NCBI GenBank assembly: GCA_021323225.1
Contig: JAJTCH010000005.1
Span: forward strand, 1-64,000
Direction of reading: 5' to 3'
Length of the DNA stretch: 64,000 bases
Origin: Rickettsiaceae bacterium
GTDB taxonomy: Bacteria > Pseudomonadota > Alphaproteobacteria > Rickettsiales > UBA1997
The position numbers and the translations under genes are program-made. This document shows positions 41,133-51,095 of this stretch, piece by piece. Within the stretch, counting starts at the first letter, position 1, and each line of letters begins with the position of its first letter. Below the pieces are notes generated by a model. It made no database searches. It was not told the origin of the DNA and saw only the letters and a program-made list of their open reading frames with translations.

Positions 41133-42068
41133 ATGCAAATTTATCTGCCGATTGCTGAAATTCCGGTTAATATTTTCCTGATTCTGGGGCTGGGTTTGCT
41201 TACCGGTTTTTTGGCCGGGATGTTTGGAATTGGTGGAGGATTCTTATCAACTCCGCTCTTAATTTTTAACGGCATACCTCCGGCAATTGCGGTTTCTACC
41301 TCGGCCAACCAGATTATGGCTTCTTCGGTTTCTGGTGTTTTGGCGCATTTGCGGCGTGGTAATGTCGATATTAAGATGGGTTTGATACTTCTTATTGGCG
41401 GTTTATTTGGCTCTTCTTTTGGGGTATGGATTTTTAGGATGTTGCAGAAAACCGGGCAAATTGATATTGCGGTTGCCCTGTTCTATGTTGTGTTTTTGGG
41501 CTCAATTGGGGTAATGATGTTTATTGAAAGCGCCAAAATTATTTTGGAAAAAAAATATAACATCATCTGGGAGCAGCCAAAAAAAAGGAATAACCGCATT
41601 CTTAATTTGCTAAAAAAAATCCATAAACTGCCATATAAAATCCATTTTGCCAAATCCAATATTGAGGTTAGCGCAATTGTGCCTTTGATTATTGGTTTTG
41701 GAGTCGGGATTCTAGTTGCAATTATGGGTATTGGTGGTGGCTTTATCATGATTCCGGCAATGATTTATATTCTGCGCATGCCGTCTTCAGTCGTGGTTGG
41801 AACTTCGCTTTTCCAAATTATTTTTATCGCTGGAAATACCACTTTCTTACAGGCAATCACCAGCTATAATGTTGATATTGTGCTTGCCTTTGTAATGATT
41901 ATCAGTTCGGTTGTCGGTGCACAAATCGGCACTAAAGTTGCTTATAAAGTTGATACGGAAAGTTTGCGCTCGGTTTTAGCTTTGATGATTCTTGGCGTTT
42001 GTTTTAAGATGTTTCTCACTCTATTTGCTCATCCAGCAAGCTTATTTACTGTTGAGGTAATAAAATGA
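41133..42068 (+). CDS. TauE/SafE family sulfite/anion permease
   Basis: 311 residues with about eight membrane helices in two halves, each containing a GFLAGMFGIGGGFL- or GILVAIMGIGGGFIM-type motif, the mark of the TSUP family. These proteins move sulfite, sulfonates or related anions. The last bases overlap the start of the next gene (ATGA-type, 4 bases). The combination with a TIGR02186-like protein is common in alphaproteobacteria as I recall it. Confidence 0.9.
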   Translation: MQIYLPIAEIPVNIFLILGLGLLTGFLAGMFGIGGGFLSTPLLIFNGIPPAIAVSTSANQIMASSVSGVLAHLRRGNVDIKMGLILLIGGLFGSSFGVWIFRMLQKTGQIDIAVALFYVVFLGSIGVMMFIESAKIILEKKYNIIWEQPKKRNNRILNLLKKIHKLPYKIHFAKSNIEVSAIVPLIIGFGVGILVAIMGIGGGFIMIPAMIYILRMPSSVVVGTSLFQIIFIAGNTTFLQAITSYNVDIVLAFVMIISSVVGAQIGTKVAYKVDTESLRSVLALMILGVCFKMFLTLFAHPASLFTVEVIK

Positions 42069-42808
42069 AGAACCTTTACCTCATCTCTATTTTGTTAATG
42101 GTTTTGTCTGGCTATTCTGCGCAGGCACGCCCGATAATTTCCGGCATTTCCGCTAACGAAATTAATATTGATACTAAATTTACCGGCGCAGAAGTTTTGC
42201 TTTTTGGTGCCAAAGGTGATGCGGGTGATATTATCGTGACGATTCGTGGTCCAAGGAAGGATTATCTGGTTAGCAAAAAAAGTAAATTTCTTGATATTTG
42301 GTACAATAAAGACCGTCTTAAATTCAAAAACACCTATAGCTATTACGCATTTTTTTCCAGCAATAGCGAAAGCATCATCGACCCAAAGTTATTATCCGAG
42401 TTAGAAATTGGCGAAGACCAAATCAATTTTAACATCAGCGGCGATAGAAACACCGCTATGGAATCGGAATTTAAAATTGAATTTGCCGATAAATTGGAGC
42501 AGAAAAATCTTTATTCAACCAATCACAATTCAATCGAGTTCTTAGATGAAACTTTGTTTAAAGTGATGCTTAAATTCCCTAAAAATGTTGCTCGGGGTGT
42601 TTATATTGTTGAGATTTACCTGGTTGATGAAAATAACCTGGTTGCCTTCCAGTCAATACCAATCAAGGTTCACCAAGTTGGAATCAGTGCCGAGATCGAC
42701 CAATTTGCCCATGATAGACCGGTTTTATACGGGATTTGTGCGGTGTTGATGGCAGTTATAGCGGGCTTTGTCGCTAATTATATTTTTACCAAGCTGTTTA
42801 ATAAATAA
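42065..42808 (+). CDS. TIGR02186-like exported membrane-anchored protein
   Basis: 247 residues with an N-terminal signal peptide (MKNLYLISILLMVLSGYSAQA), a periplasmic beta-rich domain (ISGISANEINIDTKFTGAEVLLFGAKG) and one C-terminal membrane helix (about 222-243). The opening pattern and topology fit the conserved family TIGR02186, which accompanies TauE/SafE permeases and is of unknown function. It overlaps the permease gene by 4 bases, so the two are probably made together. Confidence 0.8.
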   Translation: MKNLYLISILLMVLSGYSAQARPIISGISANEINIDTKFTGAEVLLFGAKGDAGDIIVTIRGPRKDYLVSKKSKFLDIWYNKDRLKFKNTYSYYAFFSSNSESIIDPKLLSELEIGEDQINFNISGDRNTAMESEFKIEFADKLEQKNLYSTNHNSIEFLDETLFKVMLKFPKNVARGVYIVEIYLVDENNLVAFQSIPIKVHQVGISAEIDQFAHDRPVLYGICAVLMAVIAGFVANYIFTKLFNK

Positions 42809-42809
42809 A

Positions 42810-43304
42810 ATGAAAATACAAGAATCAAAACCAACCCTTGTTGTTTGCGTAGATGTTTCTGCGAGTTCGGATGTCACTTTGAGATATGCCTGCCAGATTG
42901 CCAAAAAATCCGGCTTCGCGGTCCATATTTTAGTGGTGACTGAATCCGCCCAAAGTCTGCTTTTTGTTTCCAAGGTGGTTGAAAAAGACCGCAGAAAGGA
43001 AGTTGAAAAAAAGCTAAAAACACTAATTGATAATGCCTGTAAAGAAACCGGCACTATACCGGTTGTTTCGATTCGCGAAGGGGAGGTGGTAAGAGAAATT
43101 GCCGCCGAAATCAAATCTCTTAGCGCTTGTGTAATGTTGGTGTTTGGAAAATCCTACGGATCCAGAAGTGACAATAATGTTTTGCCAAAACTCTCTGCCC
43201 AAATCGGCAATAAAATCAAAGTTCCGGTGGTGATTGTTCCTGACAATTTGAGTGAAGAATATATGGAAAATCTCAAATCAAGATTAGCTTCTAACGTAAA
43301 ATGA
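42810..43304 (+). CDS. Universal stress protein family
   Basis: 164 residues, starting at the ATG at 42810, one base after the preceding stop. The frame is open to 42768, but those 14 residues would overlap the preceding gene. It has the UspA fold pattern: VVCVDVSASSDVTLRYACQIAKKSG, a helix-rich middle, and SLSACVMLVFGKSYGSR followed by VPVVIVPD. The ATP-binding GxxGxxxxG is not clearly conserved. Its stop overlaps the murJ ATG (ATGA). Confidence 0.8.
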   Translation: MKIQESKPTLVVCVDVSASSDVTLRYACQIAKKSGFAVHILVVTESAQSLLFVSKVVEKDRRKEVEKKLKTLIDNACKETGTIPVVSIREGEVVREIAAEIKSLSACVMLVFGKSYGSRSDNNVLPKLSAQIGNKIKVPVVIVPDNLSEEYMENLKSRLASNVK

Positions 43305-44857
43305 GACTTTTTAAATCAGCTTTTACCATCTCTTTTTTTATTTCACTGTCTAGGATTCTAGGCTTTATCCGTGATGTTTTGATTGCCAAATATCTTGGTG
43401 TTGGTGTTTTGTCTGATGCTTTTTTTGCTGCTTTCAAGCTGCCGAATTTTTTTCGCCGCGTTTTTGCAGAAGGCGCTTTCAATTCTGCCTTTGTGCCGAT
43501 TTTTGTTGATAAACTTCATCACCACGACAATCGCAAAGATGCCAAAGATTTTGTCCGCGATATTCTCTCGCTACTCTTTTTTGTCCTGCTGATTTTTATA
43601 ATTTTGCTGCAAATCTTTATGCCTTTTGCCATGAAGATGATGTTTTACGGCTTCAGTGCTGATGCAGAAAAACTTTCTTTGCTTACCAATCTTTCCCGCA
43701 TCACTATTTTTTACCTGTTATTCATCTCCATTACCTCGCTATTTTCTGGCATTCTCAACTCACTTGGAAAATTTGCTGCACCTTCTTCAGTGCCAATAAT
43801 TTTGAACGGAACTCTAATCGCCTCAATTTTTGTTTTTGGCTCAGTCACGCCTAATTTGGCCTATGCCCTTTCCTGGGGAGTATTTGCTGCCGGTGTTTTG
43901 CAGCTTTTATGGCTGATGTTTTTTTTATACCGCGCGGGAATACTGGTCTACCCGACTTTCCCAAAAATCAATTCCGACATAAAACATTTCTTCAAAAAAC
44001 TTTTGCCGGGCATTGTTGGTGCCAATGTAATGCAGATCAATTTGCTGGTCGACACCATGATTGCCTCGCTAATTTCTGGCGCTGTTTCTTATCTTTATTA
44101 TGCAGACCGCATCAACCAATTGCCTTTGGCGATGATTGGCATTGCCATCAATATTGCACTGCTTCCAACTCTTTCAAAAGCCATTAAGTTAAATGAAATT
44201 TCCAAGGCAATGAGCCTGCAAAATTTGGCGCTGGAAGCCAGTTTAATTCTGGTGATTCCTGCCACTTTAGCTTTGACCTGTCTGGCTTATCCGATGATTG
44301 AAGTTTTATTTCAAAGAGGCGCTTTTGGGGAAAATGAAACTGCTGCAGTTGCCAAGGCTTTAATGTTTTATTCATTCGGCTTGCCTGCCTTTGTTATGGT
44401 AAAAGTTTTGGAGCCGGGCTTTTTTGCCAGAGGCAATACTAAAACTCCAATGAATATCGCCCTAATTTGTTTGGTGAATAATGTGATTTTAAACATAATT
44501 TTCTTTAAGCCATTTGGTTATGTCGGCATTGTTTTGGCTTCAGTTTGCTCATCTTATCTCAATGTCAGCTTGCTTCTTTGGAATTTGATCAAGAACAAGA
44601 ATTTCATTTTTGAAGAAAATTTCGCCATCAAATTAGTCAAAATTTTTATCCCGGCAATTTTAATGGCCTTGATTTTATTAGCGTCAAACTGGTATCTTGC
44701 CCGGCTAATTACTCCAATCGCCAATTTAATTTGCACCATCATTATTGGTTTGATCAGCTATTTTGCGGTTGCTTATCTTTCCGGCGCTTTGAATATTCTT
44801 AAAATTCTTAAACCAAAATCAAATAACCCGGCCAATGTCGCAAACAGTAACTACTAA
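43301..44857 (+). CDS. murJ: Lipid II flippase MurJ
   Basis: Flips lipid-linked peptidoglycan precursor across the inner membrane. The 518 residues have about 14 membrane helices, the N-terminal [50 protein letters not shown] region with conserved Arg residues, and FQRGAF. Full length. It overlaps the stress protein gene by 4 bases and bioB by 23 bases. Confidence 0.95.
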   Translation: MRLFKSAFTISFFISLSRILGFIRDVLIAKYLGVGVLSDAFFAAFKLPNFFRRVFAEGAFNSAFVPIFVDKLHHHDNRKDAKDFVRDILSLLFFVLLIFIILLQIFMPFAMKMMFYGFSADAEKLSLLTNLSRITIFYLLFISITSLFSGILNSLGKFAAPSSVPIILNGTLIASIFVFGSVTPNLAYALSWGVFAAGVLQLLWLMFFLYRAGILVYPTFPKINSDIKHFFKKLLPGIVGANVMQINLLVDTMIASLISGAVSYLYYADRINQLPLAMIGIAINIALLPTLSKAIKLNEISKAMSLQNLALEASLILVIPATLALTCLAYPMIEVLFQRGAFGENETAAVAKALMFYSFGLPAFVMVKVLEPGFFARGNTKTPMNIALICLVNNVILNIIFFKPFGYVGIVLASVCSSYLNVSLLLWNLIKNKNFIFEENFAIKLVKIFIPAILMALILLASNWYLARLITPIANLICTIIIGLISYFAVAYLSGALNILKILKPKSNNPANVANSNY

Positions 44858-45794
44858 TATAAGAAATAATTGGCAGCTAGATGAAGTTCTGGAGCTTTTT
44901 GGCCTGTCATTTTCTGATCTGCTTTTTCGTGCCGCCTCAATTCACCGTGAGAATTTTAACCCTAACCAAGTGCAAATCAGCACCTTGCTTAGCATCAAGA
45001 CCGGCTCTTGCCCGGAAGATTGCAAATATTGCCCGCAATCTGCTCATTACAATACCGAGCTTAAAAAAGAGCCTTTCATGGAAATACAAAAAGTTGTGGA
45101 AGCTGCAAAACAGGCGAAAGAGGCGGGTGCCAGCAGATTTTGCATGGGCGCAGCCTGGCGCAATTTGCATGACCGGGATTTGGAAAAAGTTTGCCACATG
45201 GTGCGCGAGGTAAAAAATCTCGGGCTTGAAACCTGTGTTACTTTAGGAATGGTGAATGGTGAGCAAACCTCTAAATTAAAGGAAGCAGGGCTAGATTATT
45301 ACAACCACAATATCGACACTTCACCTGAATATTATAAAGAAATTATTTCCACCCGCAGTTTTGAGGATCGTCTAAACACATTAGAAAATGTCCGCTCTGC
45401 CGGCATCAATGTTTGCTCCGGCGGCATTGTTGGGATGGGAGAAAAAAGAAGTGACCGTGCTGAAATGCTAAAAACTTTAGCCAATTTGCCGGAACATCCG
45501 CAGTCTGTGCCAATCAATATGTTGGTTAAAATCAAAGGCACTCCGCTTGAAAAAACTGAAGGGGTTGATGAATTTGAATTTATAAGAACTATTGCGGTGG
45601 CTAGAATTTTAATGCCAAAATCTTTCGTCAGATTATCAGCGGGTAGGGCAGAGATGAGTGATCAAACTCAGTCTCTATGCTTCTTGGCGGGAGCTAATTC
45701 AATTTTTTACGGTGATAAATTATTGACGACTGACAATCCAGAAAGTCAGAAAGATATGGAATTATTTGCCAAGCTTGGAATTACTTCTTGTTGA
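44835..45794 (+). CDS. bioB: Biotin synthase
   Basis: Radical SAM enzyme that inserts sulfur into dethiobiotin, the last step of biotin synthesis. In the 319 residues the 4Fe-4S ligands are in [11 protein letters not shown] (C59, C63, C66). FCMGAAWRN, the Cys in [30 protein letters not shown] and the Arg in RLSAGRAEM follow as expected. No other bio gene is nearby. The gene starts inside murJ, so its expression is tied to it. A solitary bioB could serve uptake of a precursor or belong to a dispersed pathway. Confidence 0.96.
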   Translation: MSQTVTTNIRNNWQLDEVLELFGLSFSDLLFRAASIHRENFNPNQVQISTLLSIKTGSCPEDCKYCPQSAHYNTELKKEPFMEIQKVVEAAKQAKEAGASRFCMGAAWRNLHDRDLEKVCHMVREVKNLGLETCVTLGMVNGEQTSKLKEAGLDYYNHNIDTSPEYYKEIISTRSFEDRLNTLENVRSAGINVCSGGIVGMGEKRSDRAEMLKTLANLPEHPQSVPINMLVKIKGTPLEKTEGVDEFEFIRTIAVARILMPKSFVRLSAGRAEMSDQTQSLCFLAGANSIFYGDKLLTTDNPESQKDMELFAKLGITSC

Positions 45795-45834
45795 TTTTCT
45801 TGATTTAGGATAGATAGAAATTCGGGATAGATTC

Positions 45835-45944
45835 CTGGATTGCAACGTCGCTGGCTGCGCACGCTCCTCGCAATGACGGTGAAGAATTTATCTCGTAACT
45901 TCCAACATCGTCATTGCGAGGAGCAAAGCGACGTGGCAATCCAG
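45835..45944. repeat. Dispersed inverted repeat, copy 2
   Basis: Same arms as 4695-4808 (CTGGATTGC.ACGTCGCTGGCTGCGCACG... and CGTCATTGCGAGGAGCAAAGCGACG.GGCAATCCAG), with a different 30-base centre. It lies between the convergent bioB and rbfA genes, where it may also act as a terminator. Confidence 0.9.
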
Positions 45945-45978
45945 AAAAATTAAACAGAAGCAAGTCTAATCAATTATT

Positions 45979-46365
45979 CTACTTCTTCTCCTCAAATCTC
46001 TTAGCTTCTTTATTCAGCAAATCCTCAATTTTGCTAACATTTTTTGAAGTGTCATCAATCACAAAAGCCAGTTCCGGCGTATAGCGAAGATTGATTTTGT
46101 TTGCCAATTTGCCGCGCAAATAAGGGGTGATTTTCTTTAGCTCTTCGAGAATTTTTTTGTGTTCTATCTCACCAAAAACATCAATAAAAATTTTAGCATT
46201 TTTGGCATCCGGGCTTACATCTGCTTGCAATATCGTGATGTGGTAGTTCTTGATTGATAAGACATCATCTTGCAAAAACATTTCCGCCAAAACTCTTTTA
46301 ATTTGCTCGCCGATTTGCAGTTGTCTTTGGCTTTTTTGATTATTTTTTGTATGGTTTTTGTTCAT
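45979..46365 (-). CDS. rbfA: Ribosome-binding factor A
   Basis: Small KH-like protein that helps 30S maturation. It has RQLQIGEQIKRVLAEMF near the N-terminus, VSPDAKNAKIFIDVFG and the C-terminal INLRYTPELAFVIDDT. The ATG at 46365 gives 128 residues. A TTG at 46413 would add 16 residues without similarity. The usual partners (infB, truB) are not adjacent. It is divergent from rseP. Confidence 0.92.
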   Translation of the reverse strand: MNKNHTKNNQKSQRQLQIGEQIKRVLAEMFLQDDVLSIKNYHITILQADVSPDAKNAKIFIDVFGEIEHKKILEELKKITPYLRGKLANKINLRYTPELAFVIDDTSKNVSKIEDLLNKEAKRFEEKK

Positions 46366-46497
46366 TTTTTGAAAAATCTTCGTTGTTAGAGCCTGTTTAA
46401 CCTTAAAAGACAAGGTTCTAAAAATCTAATCAAATCATTGCAGTTGTAACATTTTCTTTCTAAAATTCCGGCCCTTTTCAATTCGAAATTTCTATAA

Positions 46498-47610
46498 ATG
46501 AGCATCTTAAACCTAATTGCCCATAATATTTTTTCCTTTGTTGTAATTCTTTCTATTGTCGTTTTCATTCACGAATTTGGGCATTATTTCATCGCCAAAT
46601 TATGTGGAGTGAAAGTGGAAGAATTTTCCATCGGTTTTGGCAAAGAATTATTTGGTTTTAACGACAAATCCGGCACTAGATGGAAATTTAGCTTATTGCC
46701 TTTGGGTGGCTATGTGCGCATGTTTGGCGATAAAAATCCGGCGTCAGTTGTAGATGCTGAAAAAATAAAAACTATCACTGCGGAAGAGAAGAAAGTCTCG
46801 CTTTATTTTCAAAATGTTTACAAGCGAATTGCCATTGTTTCTGCCGGTCCGATTGCCAATTTTTTATTATGTATTTTGCTCCTTACCGTCATTTTTAAAA
46901 TGCAGGGCGTGACAAAAATTTTGCCTATAATTGATCAGGTGCAAGAACAAAGTGCTGCTAAGGAGGCGGGCATTTTAGTTGGTGATAGAATTCTCAAAAT
47001 CAATGATGAAGAAATTAAAGATTTTGATCAAGTGCGCCAAATTGTGGTTGTGGGTGGTGAAAAAGAAATGCAAATTGCCCTGCAAAGAGGTGAGAAAGTT
47101 ATTGATGTAAAACTGGTTCCAAAAATTTCTATTTCCAAAAATGTTTTTGGTGAAGAGCAAAAAGTGCCTTTAATTGGAATCGGTGCTAGCCAGTTTGAAT
47201 ATCACAAATTGGGCCTTGGCCAGGCTTTTTTGCAAGCCAATATTGAAACTTACAACCTTTCAATTGCCATCACCAAAGCAATTGGTGAGCTAATCATTGG
47301 TGAAAGAAGCGTTAAAGAGCTGAGTGGTCCGGTAAAAATTGCGCAATATTCCGGTAAGTCAATGTCAGAAGGTTTACTGATGGTTTTATGGTTCATGGCG
47401 ATGATCTCGGTTAATCTGGGCGTGGCCAATTTATTGCCGATTCCGGTTCTAGACGGCGGACATTTGTTTTTTTATATCATTGAGGCAATAAGGGGAAAAG
47501 CTTTACCTGAAAAAGTTCAAATGATTGGCTTTCAAATTGGTTTTGCTTTGCTTTTATCTCTTATGATTTTTACTACCTATAACGACATCAACAATCTTTT
47601 TCACAATTAA
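46498..47610 (+). CDS. rseP: Site-2 metalloprotease RseP
   Basis: Intramembrane zinc protease that cleaves anti-sigma factors and signal peptide remnants. The 370 residues have the zinc motif HEFGH (H25, E26, H29) in the first helix, one PDZ domain (about 130-205) and the third zinc ligand in NLLPIPVLDGGHL. E. coli RseP has two PDZ domains and about 450 residues; one PDZ is common in alphaproteobacteria. The gene bamA, often next to it, is absent, and gapR follows by 3 bases. Confidence 0.94.
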   Translation: MSILNLIAHNIFSFVVILSIVVFIHEFGHYFIAKLCGVKVEEFSIGFGKELFGFNDKSGTRWKFSLLPLGGYVRMFGDKNPASVVDAEKIKTITAEEKKVSLYFQNVYKRIAIVSAGPIANFLLCILLLTVIFKMQGVTKILPIIDQVQEQSAAKEAGILVGDRILKINDEEIKDFDQVRQIVVVGGEKEMQIALQRGEKVIDVKLVPKISISKNVFGEEQKVPLIGIGASQFEYHKLGLGQAFLQANIETYNLSIAITKAIGELIIGERSVKELSGPVKIAQYSGKSMSEGLLMVLWFMAMISVNLGVANLLPIPVLDGGHLFFYIIEAIRGKALPEKVQMIGFQIGFALLLSLMIFTTYNDINNLFHN

Positions 47611-47613
47611 AAT

Positions 47614-47859
47614 ATGTCTGACATCAACAAAAACACCAGCGAACTTTTAAAAAAATATATAGAAGGTATTGAAGCCTTTGAAGAGCAAAAAAAAGACCTT
47701 GCGTCAAGCATTAAGGAAGTTTTCGATGAAGCAAAATCAGCAGGTTTTGATGTTAAAACCATGAGAAAAATTATCTCAATGAGAAAGCTGGATAAGGCTA
47801 AATTAGATGAGCAGGAATATTTGCTTGAGACTTATAAAGAAGCTTTAGGGATGAATTAG
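47614..47859 (+). CDS. gapR: GapR-like nucleoid-associated protein (DUF2312)
   Basis: The 81-residue, all-helical protein has the DUF2312 pattern (LKKYIEGIEAFEEQKKDLASSIKEVFDEAKSAGFDVKTMRKIISMRKLD). In Caulobacter GapR clamps overtwisted DNA and aids replication. Length is close to the family's 85-90. It starts 3 bases after rseP. Confidence 0.93.
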   Translation: MSDINKNTSELLKKYIEGIEAFEEQKKDLASSIKEVFDEAKSAGFDVKTMRKIISMRKLDKAKLDEQEYLLETYKEALGMN

Positions 47860-47911
47860 GTCTGCCATTATTACTGGAGTATAGCTGGTAATTATATCTT
47901 AATCTGCTATC

Positions 47912-48112
47912 TAATCAGGAGACCATCGGTCTTTAGCAGTGAACTATCTTAGTTCAGCTCCTGCATTAGAATAATGTTATCTTCTTTCCTCGGTTTCATT
48001 TCCGTTTAAGGCTGGAGTCCAGAAAAAATCAATACAAACTCTAATCGTGAGTTTGGTCAAAGACCGTTTTGGATTCCGGTCCTTGCTAGGTGATAACCTG
48101 AGATATTTCAGG
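47912..48112. other. Hairpin-rich non-coding stretch between gapR and virB6
   Basis: The 302-base gap 47860-48161 has no coding frame but many stems. An outer stem TAATCAGGAG/CTCCTGCATTA (47912-47921 and 47958-47968, one bulge) encloses two hairpins, GACC-ATC-GGTC (47921-47931) and TGAACT-ATC-TTAGTTCA (47940-47956), a three-way junction. Further hairpins are CTGG-AGT-CCAG (48012-48022), AAACTC/GAGTTT (48036-48054), GGTC-AAA-GACC (48055-48065) and CCTGA/TCAGG (48097-48112). It separates convergent genes, so terminators are expected, but this is more structure than needed. It does not match tmRNA, RNase P RNA, SRP RNA or 6S RNA as I know them. Confidence 0.5.
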
Positions 48113-48161
48113 CATAGGGGCTAATTCATAGCAATCCAGCCAAACACCGTATAGCAAAAAA

Positions 48162-51095
48162 TCATTCCCTCTTAACAAATCTGGTCAGCGCTTTACCAAG
48201 CTGTTTGGTGCCACCTGCCACGCGACTTTCAACACCTTTAGTAGCGCCATGCACTTTACCCAAATCATTAACTCCAACTTGTGATCCAGGCAAGCCCTTG
48301 CCGCCCATCAAATTTGATGAGGTGTTAGGTATTTCATCCATGAATTTGGTCAGGATATAAATTATTAGTAGTGCTTTGAGGATGGTTAAAATTTTCTCCC
48401 TGCCTTTTTCGCTGAAAAAATCGACCAATATTGGTATGGCAATGCCAAGCGGCTCAAGAACCGGGATAGAGCCAAATTGTTCATTTTTTAAATTGATCAT
48501 GCAGGCAACGCTATCCGACATCGGATCTAATATTTTATCGCCATTTTCGATTTCACAAGCGCCGATTTCTTTTTCGCTTTCAGAGAATTTTTTGTTGCCA
48601 TTGGCATCAAGGCAGATCTTGTCGCATATAAGCGTTTTTTGTGGTGGCTTGCCTGCAAAGGTGGCACTTCCAATCATTAAAGTTTCAAAAACAGTAATAA
48701 AAATTCCAATATAGGCAAAAAGCAATATAGGCTGAAGGCTGATGCCAAGTAATTGTCCCAACCAACGGTTAAATAGACCTTCGGTTTTCTTAAATAAAGA
48801 TGCGGTTATGGTAATTGGCGAGATATAAACAAGCAGGATGATGCTGAAAGCGGAAGCCAGGAAAATATGTACCGCTCTAAATGCTGCAATTACCAGCAGG
48901 AATCCGAAAGCTATCACCGCAATTGCAAAAAATACCCCGATAGCCCCTGCGTAGCTGGAAAGTAGGGAGGCAAGAGCTAGCTTAGCTATATTGGCTACGC
49001 TAGCGCTTGGGCCAAAACCAAGATAAAGGGCAATTTTACAATCAAGAGCGTCAAATATTGCCAGGTAATTTTTCCCATCCGGATATTCGGCTACTACCGT
49101 TTTGGTGCTGTCCGGCATGGTGATTTTGCCGAATTGACAGCCATCTCTCCCTGATTCTGATTTTGAGGTTTTGATATTGGTAACAATTGATGAAAAGCTC
49201 GTCGAGGCGTTATAGACACCGTCAAAGAAATATCCCTGCCATGCATTGCTGGTGGCAAAAAACATTATCAGGCTGACTTTAACTATATACATTATGATTT
49301 CCGGATGTTTCAAGGGCGTGCCGGTGAGAAGAATCTTATAGCCCATCATCATGATGGAAATGGTCAGGGCCATTTTGATGGCGCCCCTAACTCCATCTTG
49401 CAGACGCGAGAAAAATGACTGAACGCCATTTACCGGTTTGTCTTTTTGATATTCGTAGGATTTGGTATAACACTCTCCCTTGCTATCCGGATATTCACCA
49501 TAAATTGCGCATTTAGTGTGGCCGGCGCGGTTGTAAAAAATATTTTCCAGAGTTTCCCTAACACACTGAACAATTGGTGCGCTGAAATGTCGCTGCGTGC
49601 CCGCAAAAATGCCGGTGTCATAACCATATTCATTTTTAGAATCGCCGACAAAATTGAGACAGGCGGAAGAAAAATAAGGTGAGACAATGCTGGTGTCATA
49701 AACATAATCATTGGCGCCAACGATAACGCAGTGATTTAGAAGCTGGCAGTAATTCTTGCATTTGCCAGCCTTTGAATTCATCGAACAATCATTATTTCGA
49801 ACTTCACTTTTGCCTTCACATTTACCTTTTTCAATATCTTCCGGGTCAATAGGAATAAAGCCCTTGCCCTTTTCATAATGTCCGTCTTTGTAATAATCGC
49901 ATTCATTACTGCCAAGCCCGAGATTAAAATCATAAGGGCATAAATTAGCGGTTTTGGCACAGATCATGCGGTTATTTTGTCCATATCTGGAGCTATAAAT
50001 TACTTTATTTGGAGAGCCGATTGAGCATTCAGTTCCACCGCGGCAAAATTTATGTTCGGTGGTTTTTGCCATAGAAGGGCAGGTGCTAAGCCAACCGCCG
50101 GATTTGCAATAGGACCTATCAATGCAGATGGTTGATTTGCTTTTGTTGATGCAGCATTGATGAGCATCGACATAGGATTTTTGTCGTTCAGGGCTTAAAG
50201 GGCCTTTGGTTACCGGGTCGTTTTTTAGGTAACGGTAATTATATCTTTGGCAGGCGTAATTGCCGGGTTCGGAGCCCCTCATATAATATTTTTGCGGCGG
50301 ATAAAATTTATCCCCATATTGAACTGAAAAGCTAGATGAGGCCTTGAGTTGTGGCGCCTGATTAACATCTGGGCAAGGATCTTCGCTATTATCTTCTCTT
50401 TCTACGCCGCCGAAATACCATTGCCGGTAATCCAAACATTCCGGCAAATTTTCATTGCCATTTTGGCAGCTTTCTATTAGCGCCGGGCCGCTCTTTGTCA
50501 GCTTCCCCTTTTTATCTGGAATGTTTTTTGTCATCAATTTACTGTTCCATTTCATCCAATTATCTTCACCACCGCTGCCGCAAAGATAGCTATTTTTTCT
50601 CGCTTCATCAGCTAATTCATGTTGAATTTTCATTGCCGCTAAAAAGCTTCCTAAAGCGGCATCAGAAATTATTGCTGCTTTAAGGCAAACAGGTCCAACA
50701 GAAACAGCTTTGAGGTGGGCTCTACCAAGATCTAAGGCGTCTTGAAGTGGTGATGGAAATGGTCTTGGAACTGGACTGCCACTTCCACAGACACTGTTCA
50801 TATATGGAACTGCGGCTTTAACCGCTACATATGAAGGTGCAACCGTTATCCAGCAATAGCCGTTACTGACATCAAACAAAAAATCTTTTCCGCCATTCAC
50901 TATGCTGTAATCCAATCTTCCTGGAGCTGGATTTTGGGTGGTAGTGTTATCCATGCCGCCAAGCGGGCTGCATTGCCTTATGCGGTCAAGAACGGCAGTG
51001 TCAGCAAAACTTTGGGTGCTAAACAGCAGATATGTCAGAGAGATAAGGCAGGCAAGTCGCTTTTTTAGATATGTTTTTTTGGATGATCTAACCAT
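48162..51095 (-). CDS. virB6: VirB6-family type IV secretion protein with long exported N-terminal region
   Basis: 977 residues from the ATG at 51095, whose A is shared with the virB4 TAA (TAATG), which settles the start. The frame is open 39 bases further. Residues 1-32 are a signal peptide (ACLISLTYLLFSTQSFA). Residues 33-560 are Cys-rich and extracytoplasmic. From about 565 follow several membrane helices of the TrbL/VirB6 type (MALTISIMMMGYKIL; YAGAIGVFFAIAVIAFGFLLVIAAFRAVHIFLASAFSIILLVYI). A long hydrophilic tail contains GGKGLPGSQVG. Classical VirB6 has about 300 residues, and Rickettsiales carry enlarged ones. It forms part of the channel across the inner membrane. Confidence 0.92.
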   Translation of the reverse strand: MVRSSKKTYLKKRLACLISLTYLLFSTQSFADTAVLDRIRQCSPLGGMDNTTTQNPAPGRLDYSIVNGGKDFLFDVSNGYCWITVAPSYVAVKAAVPYMNSVCGSGSPVPRPFPSPLQDALDLGRAHLKAVSVGPVCLKAAIISDAALGSFLAAMKIQHELADEARKNSYLCGSGGEDNWMKWNSKLMTKNIPDKKGKLTKSGPALIESCQNGNENLPECLDYRQWYFGGVEREDNSEDPCPDVNQAPQLKASSSFSVQYGDKFYPPQKYYMRGSEPGNYACQRYNYRYLKNDPVTKGPLSPERQKSYVDAHQCCINKSKSTICIDRSYCKSGGWLSTCPSMAKTTEHKFCRGGTECSIGSPNKVIYSSRYGQNNRMICAKTANLCPYDFNLGLGSNECDYYKDGHYEKGKGFIPIDPEDIEKGKCEGKSEVRNNDCSMNSKAGKCKNYCQLLNHCVIVGANDYVYDTSIVSPYFSSACLNFVGDSKNEYGYDTGIFAGTQRHFSAPIVQCVRETLENIFYNRAGHTKCAIYGEYPDSKGECYTKSYEYQKDKPVNGVQSFFSRLQDGVRGAIKMALTISIMMMGYKILLTGTPLKHPEIIMYIVKVSLIMFFATSNAWQGYFFDGVYNASTSFSSIVTNIKTSKSESGRDGCQFGKITMPDSTKTVVAEYPDGKNYLAIFDALDCKIALYLGFGPSASVANIAKLALASLLSSYAGAIGVFFAIAVIAFGFLLVIAAFRAVHIFLASAFSIILLVYISPITITASLFKKTEGLFNRWLGQLLGISLQPILLFAYIGIFITVFETLMIGSATFAGKPPQKTLICDKICLDANGNKKFSESEKEIGACEIENGDKILDPMSDSVACMINLKNEQFGSIPVLEPLGIAIPILVDFFSEKGREKILTILKALLIIYILTKFMDEIPNTSSNLMGGKGLPGSQVGVNDLGKVHGATKGVESRVAGGTKQLGKALTRFVKRE

